Shown: one piece after another, positions 45,241 to 59,093 of the stretch
Position numbering within the stretch: position 1 is the first letter of the stretch
How the letters are laid out: each line of letters begins with the position of its first letter
Assembly (NCBI RefSeq): GCF_035594125.1
Contig: NC_087166.1
Location: 17,389,766 to 17,453,765, forward strand
Reading direction: 5' to 3'
Origin: Scylla paramamosain
Taxonomy: Eukaryota; Arthropoda; Malacostraca; Decapoda; Portunidae
DNA: 64,000 nt
Translations under genes and position numbers: made by a program
The notes under the pieces: generated by a model
The model's input: only the letters and a program-made list of their open reading frames with translations
Databases searched by the model: none
What the model was told of the DNA's origin: nothing

Positions 45241-46344
45241 GATTTACTCGCCTTGGTCTCGGTTCTGCTTTGTTTATCGGTTCTATTTGAACAGTCACCG
45301 CCTCTATTTGTCTTGTTTTTCGTTAGATGTCTTCCGTCACATCCCTGCGGTCCGTTTCCCAGTTTATATCTTTGTTCCACGGGAATAAGATGGTCAGTTG
45401 GTGAGGCCACTCTAGCACTTAAGTTGTGGTCTTGGTCAATATCTCAGCCTTGGCCCTAGGACCTCGAATTGTCCTAATCTCACATCCTCTTTTTAGCGGG
45501 ATTACTCTGGGAGTGTTGCTGTGGCCTACTAATGTAGCACGAAACATCGGTTAAGAAGCTTGTACAACCTTTAGTAATGACAAAGAAGTCAGTCTTACTC
45601 ACTTGAGGCACCAGAAATAATTATGGGGACTTTTTCTGGGTATTACCCCTCATCACTAAATATAATTACAAATATCTGATAAGTTAGGTATTGTTCAGGC
45701 CGGTTGGGATCGGTGGCGAGTTGGTGTTACTAGGCGATACGAACCAGTGGCTGGCCGTGTTTTCGTAGTAAAGACAGGCTTCTTTGCAGTTGTTCTTGGT
45801 TCTGTGCTTCTAAGCATAGAAGCATTAAGCAACTTAATAAATTTTAAAAGGCGCAAGCAGTAAAGTGGGAGAGATACAACTTAAATGGCGGTTGACCGGC
45901 GACTGCTGGGTGACTACTGAGATTTGCTTGGCTAGCAGGCTCACTCCCTCGTGGGCTCACAGCTCCCCATGTCGGAACAAAAGCTATACGTCTTTCATAC
46001 CCTTCTAGCTCGCTTTTCTTTATTTCAATAACTACTGCTTAGTTTCTACTAAATTAACCTTCATTACCCTTTAATATAACTTTACAATTTATATAGAAAT
46101 CACAACACAAACCAAAATATGAATTGACTTTGTGCGTGATACAAGTGGAAATTTCCAAAAACTATTTACTTTCCAAAGTGAAACAGATCCTTTACCATTT
46201 TTTCATCATTCAGCATTGCATGGGTAAGTAAATTCACGAAAGTGAAAAAAAAAAGCTTGATTTCCGATCTTCACCTAATTTTAGAATTTAGCAAACCAAA
46301 TAATGCCTCAAAAAACCTTCACTATCTACTAGATAACTAGATAA
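45241..46344. other. Unassigned intronic or intergenic spacer
   Basis: About 1.1 kb without recognisable coding domains or element ends. Confidence 0.4.
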
Positions 46345-46441
46345 CTATCCCCTCTTCTTCGGTGACCCTCAGCTTTCATCCTCGTCTACAATGAACATAC
46401 TTGGATAAAAAATCATAACTGCAAATTTCACGTCTCTTGTC

Positions 46442-46472
<31 letters not shown>

Positions 46473-46512
46473 GTGACACCTTCTACATTAAACATTTTCG
46501 GGCTCTCCTTCC
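46345..46512 (+). mobile_element. LINE-A fragments split by poly-T
   Basis: CCCCTCTTCTTCGGTGACCC at 46349 and TTCTACATTAAACATTTTCG at 46482 both match the coding stretch after the RT core ([18 protein letters not shown]). A T-run at 46449-46471 separates a partly duplicated match. Confidence 0.55.
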
Positions 46513-46533
46513 CGGAAATTCAGAACATACATT

Positions 46534-46538
<5 letters not shown>

Positions 46539-46615
<77 letters not shown>

Positions 46616-46631
46616 ACACACACACACACAC
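46539..46631. repeat. (CA)n microsatellite beside the DH exon
   Basis: About 93 bp of CA with one interruption. It ends 21-45 bp before the candidate splice acceptors of the next exon. Confidence 0.95.
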
Positions 46632-46675
46632 CTGAATCTTTTAAACTTTCAGTACATTTCTACTTATATCAGCAG

Positions 46676-46834
46676 GTTGGTGGACTAAGGCAAGATCTAA
46701 GAAGTAAACGTATACAGGAGCTAGTAGCCACTGAGCGCGACTATGTAACTGATCTGGAGGCTCTCCTACATGTGGCCGACAGAACCCGGTACTTTATCAT
46801 AAATCCTCATATCCTCTTGGGCAACACAAAGCAG
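46676..46834 (+). CDS. Exon encoding the start of a RhoGEF (DH) domain
   Basis: Open exon of 53 codons beginning VGGLRQDLRSKRIQEL, then VATERDYVTDLEALLHV, and ending ILLGNTKQ at a strong donor CAG|GTAAGA (46834/46835), phase 0. The ELVATERDYVTDLE segment is the first conserved helix of Dbl-homology domains, which load GTP onto Rho-family GTPases at membranes. The acceptor is not certain: AG follows a pyrimidine-rich stretch at 46652, and further AGs end at 46672 and 46675; all leave this frame open. Upstream is a CA repeat and LINE debris; downstream is TE-rich sequence with no second DH exon seen, so the intron extends beyond the window or the next exon is too diverged to spot. The specific GEF could not be named. 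Confidence 0.75.
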
Positions 46835-47699
46835 GTAAGAGAAGATCCTTAATGTGTAATGTATGGTGAGTAATAAGTTGCTGTTCACAAGTCTATAGAT
46901 ATACTAAATTTTCTAATATTTTTCCTTGTACATAATTGATGCTTAGATACGAGAGATTTCATGGTTTGACATTTTGGCCAATCAATTATGGTCTCTTGGT
47001 ACCCTTCTCATGAAATAGTTCGAAGCAAAGGAAGGTAGTAAAACTGAGGACCAATTGTGATATTCCTTGCTGGGAAAACTTATGGAGAAATTTTGTGTTT
47101 AATTAATCCAAGTTTTCAGTTGGTCACATTGCATATTGACGTATAATTGTTCTTGTTACGCACTTGTAGCGTATGACCTAAACATAACTTGAGCTGAAGT
47201 CTTGAATTTTCTTATTTCCTTGTTGCTGCAATTACTTCCAGTCTTTGATCTGCCGTCCTCCCCATTAATAAAACGGATGATGCAATTTTATGCATGAATT
47301 GTTCAATTCCTGAAGTCCTGGACGTCTGGAGAAAGTGGAGTGTGCAGTATAGTAGTGGATAGACCAGGGAGTTAGATTTAGATAATTTATAAATAACAAG
47401 AAAAGAGTGAGAGATCGATGTCATGTGCAGCGAATTAAACATAAGAGGAAATGGCGAAGAAGAGGTAGAGGGAAGGAGAGACGAGGCGAAGAGAGTCATG
47501 ACCGGTGAAAGGCGCCCTTCCCGCTGAGTAGGCTGCAGTAGTTGTTTTTGTCTTCCTCAGGCCCTCATTCCTCTTTTGAGCACCATGCTGGGAGTGCTAC
47601 TGTTTTAAAAATTATAAAGTATTAAACAACATGGCTTAGTTAAATTGTCACTAACCCCTTCGGCAAAGTGTAGCAAGCAAACTTATCAAAATCTCGCTG
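46835..47699. other. Intron after DH exon with LINE-A debris
   Basis: Mostly unassigned. 47335-47430 resembles the minus-strand LINE-A RT region (GTGCAGTATAGTAGTGGATA, then AATAACAAGAAAAGAGTGAG). Confidence 0.4.
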
Positions 47700-48526
47700 C
47701 TCGTAGTGTGTGGCAGGCGGGTGCAACACATAACTCCCCGTCCCATCCATGTACTTCCCCCTTCTTTATTATGTGACTTCCCTCCACTTTGAGAAGGGCG
47801 CGAGTAAAGTGCGTACCCTCTACGTGAGTGCGTGACCCTCTATGTTCTGTTTGGGAGCAGCCTGTTTATGTATACGTTGTTGTGCTGTTAAGTTTCAGTG
47901 TTCTTTAAGGAGCTCTTGGCTTAGAGGACACTTGAGTGCGGTGCTGTGGCGTCTGTTTCTTCTCCGAGCCCAATCTGTTCTGGGTGGCCATGGTTCATCT
48001 TTTGAGAAAACACAGATGGTGTTGCATGGCGGAAGGAGAGATAGTGTTCTATGAATATGGATATAGTCTTGTAGTTTAAGAGAGCAGTATGCCGTAGAAT
48101 ATCATGATCTTTATATATGTTTGTCGCTTGTCATAGCTGTGCCTCTTGAAATGTGGATATTGATTTTTTCCCAGCTGTTGAGAGTGACTATGCTGCTGTA
48201 ATATTATCTTGCCTGTGAGAGGTGAAACAGGCTGAAGACCTCAGTTGTGTCATTCTCCACTGGACGCTAGAAGGATCCTGTGGAAATGAATGTGAGTTCC
48301 ACACTGCGCTGCGCCGGAGGCAGAGTAGAGAGGTTGACCCACGTGGTGGCACCCGAGAGGAGCGGAACCTGGTGTAGTGACCGTCTTTGTACAGTGTGCA
48401 AAAGTCTAGAAGGACCTTGTAACCCGCAGTTAAGCCTTGCACCAAGTTATCGAGGTGGTGACTTGGAGTAGGAGGCCGAGATAAAGGCCGCTGTGAGAGG
48501 GGCAGGATTCGTGGTAGTAACACAAA
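47700..48526 (-). mobile_element. Possible solo LTR
   Basis: The right end (GGATTCGTGGTAGTAACACA, about 48507-48526) and its inner 100 bp resemble 51835-51955, which ends GAATTGTGGTCGTAACAAC. Read on the minus strand both begin TGT-GTTAC-ACCAC, a typical LTR start. The left boundary was not found. Confidence 0.3.
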
Positions 48527-49138
48527 ACAGAACCCTGAGGAACATTATTGTTAATAAACTTTTCAGAACATTAACTGACTATCAAAGAAGTAATAAAGTG
48601 GTCAGAAAGGAAAATTGACATGAAGGACAGAAACCGTGCGATGGTAGTTTGTATATTAAAATTTTCTACCAGACAGTAAAGGTTTTACCAATATTTGTAA
48701 GATGATGGCCAAGACTCTTCGAGAAGGACAGATCACTAATAGAACGGCCATGATGGAAAAACACATATATAATGTTGTGAAGCGTTAGATGATTAAGAAC
48801 CTTCCTGTTGGGGATATATTAAAAAAAAAAAAAAAAAAAGAAAAATAGAGAAGTGACGCAATAGGTCGGTATTTTGATGGGCTTTTGTGGTCACCCATTT
48901 TAGGAGCAGACTGAATGTAGGCAAACTTCCAGGAGGAAGAAAAGGTATGAGTTGACAGAGTTGAAAGAGTATGACCAAGCACGTTATGAACACGGAGAAC
49001 AATGGAAAAAAACACTATCGGGTCCATAAGCCTTCTGAAGGTGAAGGGCACTGAGGGCATTGTCACCATCCCGGTTATCTTTCCAAGAAAGTGGACGCTA
49101 CACTGATTCCAGAAAGTTTTGAAGATGTGCATTTTTAA
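48527..49138 (-). mobile_element. LINE-A copy G, RT part
   Basis: Minus-strand match to LINE-A from the RT palm (AACCCTGAGGAAC at 48530) to the linker (CGGGTCCATAAGCCTTCTGA at 49019). Highly diverged with an A-run at 48822-48840. Confidence 0.7.
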
Positions 49139-50214
49139 AGGCCTCGAATGCCTATCCGGCCTATCCGAAATCGCCAGCTATTAAACCCTCTCACAGCCCT
49201 TACCTTGGCACAGCACGCTAGAAATCACCTCAATACCAGATCAATGTTGTGGTAGAAAACACAATTGTTCTATATAATAACATGATATATTAATAATAAT
49301 GTAAACACACAAACAAATTGAGGAAGTACACATAAAGGAAATTAGGAAACCAATTTCTATCCTAGACTAACAAAGGATAAATCCCACTCTCACTCACAAG
49401 AGATTCCCCCTTTTACTCAGGCTCTTATATCGCCTCCCTTATTGCTCAAAGGTTATACACCTCAATATATGACATTTTCGTCAAAACTAAAACCCTTTTA
49501 CTCCTTCATAGGCTGCTGAAATATTTTCTCTAACTACAGGAATTTCCCCAGACACCGTCTCCGCGTCATTAAATAACAATTCCCGTATATCAACTCCTCA
49601 AACCACATAAGACATTACCACTATTACCATAGATCACCTATCACCACCCCCAAAGACACTAATAACGCTGCAACACCACCACAACCCCAACCACAAAATG
49701 GCTTCCTCTCAACCAGACGCTATCCCCTCAGCGTTACATAAACATTACTCACCAACCAAATTTCAGCGGACAAGAGCTCTTGGTACCACAAAAGACTCAT
49801 CAACCTGATCCTGGATATTAGGGTTATGCCACCAAATCACTAATACCTCCACACACACATTCTGTCCCCACACCGCACCCGAATTTAATTATCCCTTGAG
49901 AACACCGCATTTCCCAATCCCTTCAGGGCCCCTGGTGCTCTGAAATTCCGCTGAGTCAGATACACAAGCCAGGCGTATATCGTCCCCTCATCTCCACACA
50001 TCTCATTTCAAATACACTTTTTCCCTTACATATACATTCATATAAAGAACTTGAATTATGAAGAGAATAATAAATGAGTAAATTAGTTTTACACTAACTT
50101 ATAACCAAGAATAAGGATATGTTTTAAAAGGAAAACGGAACACGGGGGACACTAAGAAAACGTGTTCCTTTTCAGGGTAAACTCGGCCAATAACATGAAA
50201 GCATGAAATAGTTA
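49139..50214. other. ~1.1-kb segment interrupting LINE-A copy G
   Basis: Lies between two collinear minus-strand pieces of LINE-A, so it is probably an insertion. C/A-rich on the plus strand, with no recognisable ORF or clear inverted or direct ends. It may be a solo LTR, but I cannot show it. Confidence 0.4.
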
Positions 50215-50560
50215 GAGATGGAGGGTTCTAAATCACAGAGACGTTTTGCCAAATCTCTGAGTGAAGAGTTCACCTTTAATGATAAATGAGATGGTAGTGG
50301 TGTCATCAGACTGAAATAGAGGATGGAAAGAGATAAAAAAAAAAAATGCTGTTGGAGATTTTTTTTTTTTTTTTTTTTTGGAAAAAAAAGTCACCAGAAG
50401 TCACCAGAGGAGTTAGATCCGGATAACTTTTTTGTCACTCTCCGTTAATGAAGCAGTTTTGACTACTTGAAAATAGTTTCAGCACACAGAGATACGTCTC
50501 TGTCATAAAAGTTGTAGTCATTTCATGGAAAAAAGAAAAAAAAAAGTCTCCAGGCCCGTT
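50215..50560 (-). mobile_element. LINE-A copy G, linker part
   Basis: Matches copy E 42440-42910 in diverged form (GAGTTCACCTTTAATGATAA, GGAGTTAGATCC, TTAATGAAGCAGTTTTGAC, GTAGTCATTTCATGGAAAA). Confidence 0.65.
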
Positions 50561-50731
50561 TATTTCTGAAACTTTTCTGGTACGTGACCCCTTTCAGTAT
50601 TACCAAAACAACCATGACTCACACCCTTATAAGCCTTCTAAAAACGTACTAATTTTCAATGGCACTGATACATTGTAATGTACAGCGAGATAACGCAATG
50701 AAGAAAGTAAGAATGATGAAAGAGAAAAGAC

Positions 50732-50734
<3 letters not shown>

Positions 50735-50771
<37 letters not shown>
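50735..50771. repeat. (GA)n microsatellite
   Basis: Uninterrupted GA run. Confidence 0.95.
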
Positions 50772-50773
<2 letters not shown>

Positions 50774-50970
50774 ATGGTACAGTACCTAGATGTACGATGT
50801 GGAGTGGTCGCCCACAGCCATTAACTTACCATAAGAATTTCTGCGCACAGATGCTCTCCTTCCTGTTCAGTCAGTCTCACATATTTTGCTGCAAAGGAGT
50901 TGCCCTTGACAAAGAAATTATCACTATTCTTTTAGCCCCTTTTTAAAAGTAAAGTTTTTTTTTTATTCAA

Positions 50971-50974
<4 letters not shown>

Positions 50975-51018
<44 letters not shown>

Positions 51019-51020
51019 GT
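50975..51020. repeat. (GT)n microsatellite
   Basis: GT run with one GC interruption. Confidence 0.95.
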
Positions 51021-51955
51021 CGCACTTCCCCACCCCCCAACTCAACAGCAGCGCGGGAAGGCGGTTGGAGAACTTTGTCACGCTCAGACGCTACCCTGTT
51101 GTTGGAAGAGACAGACGTGCTCTAGTATTTACCGGAGACTGAGGCGGGATACTAGGTAGCCGGATCAATTGCCTTAAGGGGAATAAGTGAGTCATTATCG
51201 GACGTACGTCCCGGCCTATTTATATAGAATAGGAGTCTACACAGTAGTCTGCCAGTAGGGGTAGTAGTGAATTACACCCAGGGAAGTGACTCCTCGGCTG
51301 TATAAGTGTACAAATTGAGCTTTGTGCACGGTGAGAGGTGACTAACCCACCTGTGTGTTCGTGGGCACTCTTCCGTTTTATAATAGTTTCTTGTGTCTTT
51401 TGTTAGTGTCCCTGTTTATTTTAAATGCCACTGTGAGCTGAGACAGTTCAGTTGCAGAAAACCTAAGTAATTAGCTGCATAGCGAACTACTCTCTCCCCA
51501 GGTTCAAATAAGGCCTGTTGCCCAGGAGGCAGTAAACAATACTACTCGGTTTGAGACTATAACACTCTTTTGGGCAGTAGGAGGACTGTGTGGACTGTGT
51601 TGACTGTGTGGACTGGGTGAAAGTTCAACGGGGTATTATACCTTGAACATAAATGCATTGTTGTATGTTAACTCTTTTTCCTAGACGTGGTTGTCGATTC
51701 TTCTGGAGCTGTGGGGGTTGAGTGATGTTTGGAGCATCTCCCTTGTCTGTGGGTCGGTAAAAAAGATTTGCAACCTCAAATTAGTGTGACCTGGAGTTAC
51801 GACAGTTGTAGAAAGGGTGCCGAAGTCTCAGGGGACCCTGTACACTTGTATTAGAGCCCTGCACTGAGTCCACGTAGGAGGTGGCTCAGTGAAGTTAGTC
51901 CAAGTATGGCAACTTGGTGAAGGGGCTGTGAATTGTGGTCGTAACAACATCTAAA
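51021..51955 (-). mobile_element. Possible LTR-derived sequence
   Basis: GC-balanced segment ending GTGGTCGTAACAAC, related to 48410-48526. It contains GTGGACTGT short tandem units at 51585-51622. No coding content; the LTR label is an inference from the shared end. Confidence 0.3.
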
Positions 51956-52094
51956 AGATTAATAACAGTAGAGAGGCCAATAAAAAAAAAAATGTTTATT
52001 AATGTTAATCAATGTTTGCTACTTTTTTTTTTTTATTAACAACAGTTTATTTCATCATGCATTTTAATGAAAAGGATGAATTTGCTTTTTTGAT

Positions 52095-53560
52095 ACAAGC
52101 ACATCAAGACGCTGGTCTGTGTGGTTCACACATGGCTCTGATGTCTGGTTCAGCATCCAAATTCAGCTTCGTCTCAACAAGATGAATGTACATACAATTG
52201 TACTCTCCATGATCCACAGAAAAAGGCTCATGACCCCTTTGTGGGTCACGAATTTTATGGTAACCCCGAACTAGATATATTTTAGAAAATATTGTCTTTT
52301 CATGGATTTTTTTTTGCAAAAATCTTGATTGTGAGGGATCGGGTACCTGTCAGGTGTGGTTAGCAGGTTGTGAGCCCGGTAGTCGCCGCACACACGCCAT
52401 TCATTGGATGTAATCTTGGGCACCTTGAGTAATGGCCACGGGCTGTTGGATGGTTGAAGAATCCTCCCATTCAATAGACTGGCAAACTCCGTCTTAGTGA
52501 CTTGCAGTTTCTGTGAAGGTAAACGTAAAGGTCGAACAAACACTGGCGGGCCTGGCACATCGATGTGGTGGTAAACTGTTGGGGATTGTTGGGATCATAG
52601 AGCTTGAAGATCAATCAGGTCCGGGAATTCCTGAACTATACTTGGGAAAGCAGCGTTTGTAGGGATATAATAACATGTGTACCGCTATCAGCAGGAATGC
52701 CAGAAACAATTCTGTTTGAAGGCGGATGAAAAAGGCGACCACAGTTAGAGTCCACAAGTAGACTATAGTACTTAATATCAAAACCAAGAATTGATTGCGA
52801 GACTTGAGCCACTACAAACTTTCAGGGTAGTTTCCTTGGTAGACCAAGATTAAGTGAAGGTTGTACCAAATGTGGCTATCAAAGAACCATTGGCAGCTAA
52901 AAAGTCAAAGGAAGGATATTTCAGTCTGTTGTCGTTAGGTGTTGTGGATAGAATGCTTCCGGATGAAGCGTCGGTGACGTACGTCAATGGAGTCGAGGCC
53001 TTCTTGTGAGCATTCACGGTGGGCGACACTGTCGAGCGTCAGAGACGAAAGTTGGTACCAACACGTTCCCTGTTGAGTGTCGGGTTGTTGGTGTCTTCTG
53101 AAAGGCACTGTTGGGCAAGCCCTACTAATCTTCCTGTCAATGTCATGAAGTAGCTGCTTTGACCTGTGCTCATTCGAAATGGCTCTTATAGAAGACGACC
53201 ATGGCATTCCGATACCAGCACCGTGACCCGGATTTCTATATGCAACTAAAGCACAGTCTCGAATGTCAGGTAGTTGAGAAAAAGGGGACTTGTGTGAGTG
53301 TTAACAGGGGCAGAAACAAGTGCTTATTCGGATTCCAAGGTACCAACCTCAGAACAAGCAGCCATGAATGTTTGGTTCGGCGTAGAAAGGTGAGCATACT
53401 ATCGGCGGCAGCAATGTAGTCACTGGCTGCTTTCCCAGAATCTAGAGATGAAAGGTTAATACTGGCCTCGAGCGGGAGTTTCTGAAGGTGGATGACCCGC
53501 AAGAGGGAGTCAGGTAAAGGGGTAGAACAGTGGGAATAGATTACCTTCATGTGCTACCAC
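52095..53560 (-). mobile_element. Gypsy-2: decayed Ty3/Gypsy fragment
   Basis: Minus strand, from gag to the start of RT. Gag-like ORF at 53266-53550 (LLRVIHLQKLPLEASINLSS, SMLTFLRRTKHSWLL); protease region about 52600-52930 (SFDFLAANGSLIATFGT, AINSWF), decayed; RT N-terminus at 52271-52558 (PPVFVRPLRLPSQKLQVTKT, GRILQPSNSPW, WRVCGDYRAHN, TPDRYPIPH) and 52104-52319 (KTIFSKIYLVRGYHK). The rest of pol and both LTRs are absent. Different family from Gypsy-1. Confidence 0.8.
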
Positions 53561-53579
53561 AACACTTATGGCCGCAAAT

Positions 53580-53830
53580 AAGCTAAGACGAACGGAAAGC
53601 TCCCTATATGGGAAAACAAAACATTACCAAAAATGTGTCTTTTGAGTGCTTTCGAGATACTTAGGTATTAAAACGCTTAAACGCATGGATAACACCCTTG
53701 ATGGTAAAATACAACAACTTTACCAAAAACATGTATTTTAAGTGTTTTTGAACTCGTTACGTAGAAAAAATGCCAAATGCATACAAAGTACGAGAAATGT
53801 GGATTATGAGTGTTTTTGAACTTCTGAGCA
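53580..53830 (-). repeat. ~96-bp satellite, distant copy
   Basis: About two and a half units of the satellite seen at 721-2042, in the inverted orientation (ACATTACCAAAAATGTGTC, TTAGGTATTAAAACGC, TTACCAAAAACATGTATTTT, AGTGTTTTTGAACTCGTTA). Confidence 0.8.
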
Positions 53831-54105
53831 ACATCAGTGGAATTACAGCGTTGAATTTCTTGGTATCAGTAGCAGAAGTCCGAGTCAGAAAAAAACATAC
53901 ACATGGTGGAGCCAGTCATCCACGTTGGGTTGGAAAACTATTAATTTCAATCGCGCCTCCTAAGGTTTGGTAACTCCGAGGGCACTAAATGCAGCATATG
54001 GCTACCAGGTTGATGGCTGAAACAAGATAACACACTGACTGGCTTTTCTCACATCTTTAATGTCCCAACACAAATACAAACCAAATAACCACCACCAAGA
54101 AAATT

Positions 54106-54147
54106 CACGACGGCATCATCTGCCGTCGTGGGCGGCAGATGATGCCG
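54106..54147. repeat. Overlapping perfect inverted repeats
   Basis: CACGACGGCA (54106-54115) pairs with TGCCGTCGTG (54121-54130) around a 5-nt loop. The overlapping arm CGGCATCATCTGCC (54111-54124) also pairs perfectly with GGCAGATGATGCCG (54134-54147). The two hairpins exclude each other. Confidence 0.85.
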
Positions 54148-54608
54148 CTCAGGGTAGCACCCGAGCGTTGGTCAAAGCGAACTCAACTCCAGTGTGGCGT
54201 GGCTCAGCGATGTGCGTGCGTGTCCTCCTGAAACCCGGGGACAATTGGGATTGACAGGAGGCAGGAAATGGAGCAGCGTGGATTCGGTGCAAGAAGGAGT
54301 GCTTGTGTCTCGCTGCCCTCCGTCAGTTGCCCACATTGGCTCCTATTGCTTCGAGCCTCTTGACTCGAAAGAGAGCGTTCTGGTTCACAGCCCTCTGAAC
54401 TATGGGTAGGCATTGTGAACGGTGCTTTGCTGCCTCATACACTCTTGATAGGGGGGCAATAAATCTAGCTATATAGTTCAACGGTTGAACCAAGAATCTT
54501 ATATGTAACCTGTTCTGGCATTAGTGCTGTGTAAACTTGCAACTTCCTTGTCATTTTTGGTGACTGATACTATTAATATTTTTCTTTTTCTTTGTTCAGA
54601 GAATTTAC

Positions 54609-54773
54609 CTTGAAAGCAAATTCTTGTTCCTCCACATTTGATAGTTGTGAATCAGCAAAAGTTTGAGCATAATTGATGTACTGTCTTTTGCTGAACATAC
54701 ACATGATATCTCTGTTTCTGCAAACATAGCACTGTTTGCCAGTTAGCCATTTGATGAATCTGATCATGGTCAT
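54609..54773 (-). CDS. Candidate minus-strand exon (hypothetical)
   Basis: ATG at 54773 opens 55 codons (MTMIRFIKWLTGKQCYVCRN, then DIMCMFSKRQYINYAQ, ending EFAFK) up to a donor AAG|GTAAAT at 54609/54608, phase 0. Two CxxC-like cysteines are present. No family recognised, no partner exon found; could be part of an unrecognised mobile element or chance. Confidence 0.25.
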
Positions 54774-54934
54774 TATTGTATACTTAATGCAAGTTTTAAG
54801 ACCACTAGACCGACGAATCCTAACCTAGCAAAACCTTTGCATTAATTATTATCTTACTCTTAAATATATACTTTGTTATTTTTTTATTAGTGAATGTGTT
54901 CATGAAGCAAATGAAAAATGAAGTGACATTAATA

Positions 54935-55096
<162 letters not shown>

Positions 55097-55117
55097 TATT
55101 TATTTATTTTTTTTATG

Positions 55118-55649
55118 TAGGAGGGACACTGACCAAGGGCAACAAAAATCCGATTTAAAAAAAAAAATGCCCACTGAAATGCCAGTCCCATAAAAAAGGC
55201 CCAAAGCGGTAGTCAAAAATTGAAGGATAAGTGTCTTGAAACCTCCCTCTTGAAGGAATTCAAGTTATAGGAAGGTGGAAATACATTAGCAGGCAGGGAG
55301 TTTCAGAGTTTAACAGAGAAAGGGATGAATGATTGAGAATACTCGTTAACTCTTGCATTAGAGAGATGGACAGAATAGGGATGAGAAAAAGAAGAAAGTC
55401 TTGTGCAGCGAGGCCGCGGGAGGAGGGGAGGCATCAAGTCAGCAAGATCAGAAGAGCAGTTAGCATGAAAATAGCGGTAGAAGACATCTAGAGATGCAAC
55501 ATTGCGGCGATGAGAGAGAGGCTGAAGACAGTCTGTTAGAGGAGAGGAGTTGATGAGACGAAAAGCTTTTGATTCCACCCTGTCTAGAAGAGCAGTATGA
55601 GTGGAACCCCCCAGACATGTGAAGCATACTCCATACATGGACGGATAAG
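55118..55649 (-). mobile_element. LINE-A copy H, 3' part
   Basis: Minus-strand LINE-A 3' UTR (TAGGAGGGACACTGACCAAG) and C-terminal tail with an open frame at 55303-55659 (VESKAFRLINSSPLTDC, RRNVASLDVFYRYFH). At 55649/55650 it meets a plus-oriented LINE-A piece head to head. Confidence 0.8.
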
Positions 55650-56468
55650 GCCTAGTCAAACTCTCTCAGCTCTGTCTGTCAACATCTACCTTCCCTTCTT
55701 GCTGGAAGTTTGCCTACATTAAGCCTGTTCTTAAAAAGGGTGACCGCTCTAATCCATCAAACTACCGTCCTACCGTTGCTTTAGTTTCCTGCTTATCTAA
55801 AGTTTTTGAATCCATCCTCAACGGAAAGATTCTTAAACATCTATCACTTCACAACCTTCTGTCTGATCGCCAGTATGGGTTACGTCAATGCCGCTCTACT
55901 GGTGATCTTCTGGCTTTCCTTACTGAGTCTTGGTCATCCTCTTTTAGAGATTTTGGTGAAACTTTTGCTGTTGCCTTGGACATATCAAAAGCTTTTGATA
56001 GAGTCTGGCACAAACCTTTGATTTCCAAACTACACTCCTACGGCTTCTATCCTTCTATCTCTGTAACTTCATCTCAAGTTTCCTTTCTGACCGTTCTATT
56101 GCTGCTGGGGTAGATGGTCACTGTTCTTCTGCTAAATCTATTAACAGTGGTGTTCCTCAGGGTTCTGTCCTGTCACCCACTCTCTTCTTATTATTCATTA
56201 GTGATCTTCTAAATCAAACTTCTTGTCCTATCCACTCCTATGCTGATGATACCACCCTGCACTTTTCCACGTCTTTTCATAGACGTCCAACCCTTCAGGA
56301 AGTAAACATTTCACGCAGGGAAGCCACAGAACGCGTGACTTCTGATCTTTCTAAAATTTCTAAAATGGCATCTCAGTGAGCGTTTTTTTTTTTCTTTTTT
56401 GGATTTTCGTTGCCCTTGGCCAGTGTTTCTCCTACATTAAAAAATAAAAATAAAAATAAAAATAAAAA
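55650..56468 (+). mobile_element. LINE-A copy H2, inverted RT part with own 3' end
   Basis: Plus-strand LINE-A from the RT N-terminus ([22 protein letters not shown] at 55670, [12 protein letters not shown] near 56165, [10 protein letters not shown] at about 56238-56267) to SDLSKISK near 56360. It then jumps to the 3' UTR (GGCATCTCAGTGAGCG) with an (AAAAT)n tail at 56440-56468. Internally deleted. Confidence 0.75.
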
Positions 56469-58615
<2,147 letters not shown>

Positions 58616-58752
58616 TCTGACCATTTTGAATTGAGCGTTTGGGCATTGTCGTTTACGGGGATTCCCCGACCTGCGGTGATGCCAAACCTTGTACTGAGCC
58701 AATTATCGGATTAGAGCCTATGTGTCACTGATAACCTCGCTCCCTACACACC

Positions 58753-58753
<1 letters not shown>

Positions 58754-58798
<45 letters not shown>
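58754..58798. repeat. (CT)n microsatellite 1
   Basis: CT run of about 45 bp. Confidence 0.95.
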
Positions 58799-58802
<4 letters not shown>

Positions 58803-58919
58803 ATACAATCTACATTTAATTTGTTTCGTTTCTATCAGAGATCTATACTTGCCTATGAATCATTAGAATATGAGAAAAAATCTCCTGCCTGTTAGTCAGT
58901 CAAGCTGCTTCCTTTCCCT

Positions 58920-59020
<101 letters not shown>

Positions 59021-59093
59021 CATTGTGAATCTCTTTTATATGTGATAGGTGATATGTGATATGATATTTCCCTTAAACTATGACGTTATATTT

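Noticed and set aside
45253..45459. Hydrophobic 68-codon ORF as a small membrane protein
   Set aside because: No start context, splice signal or family resemblance; consistent with chance in unassigned sequence.
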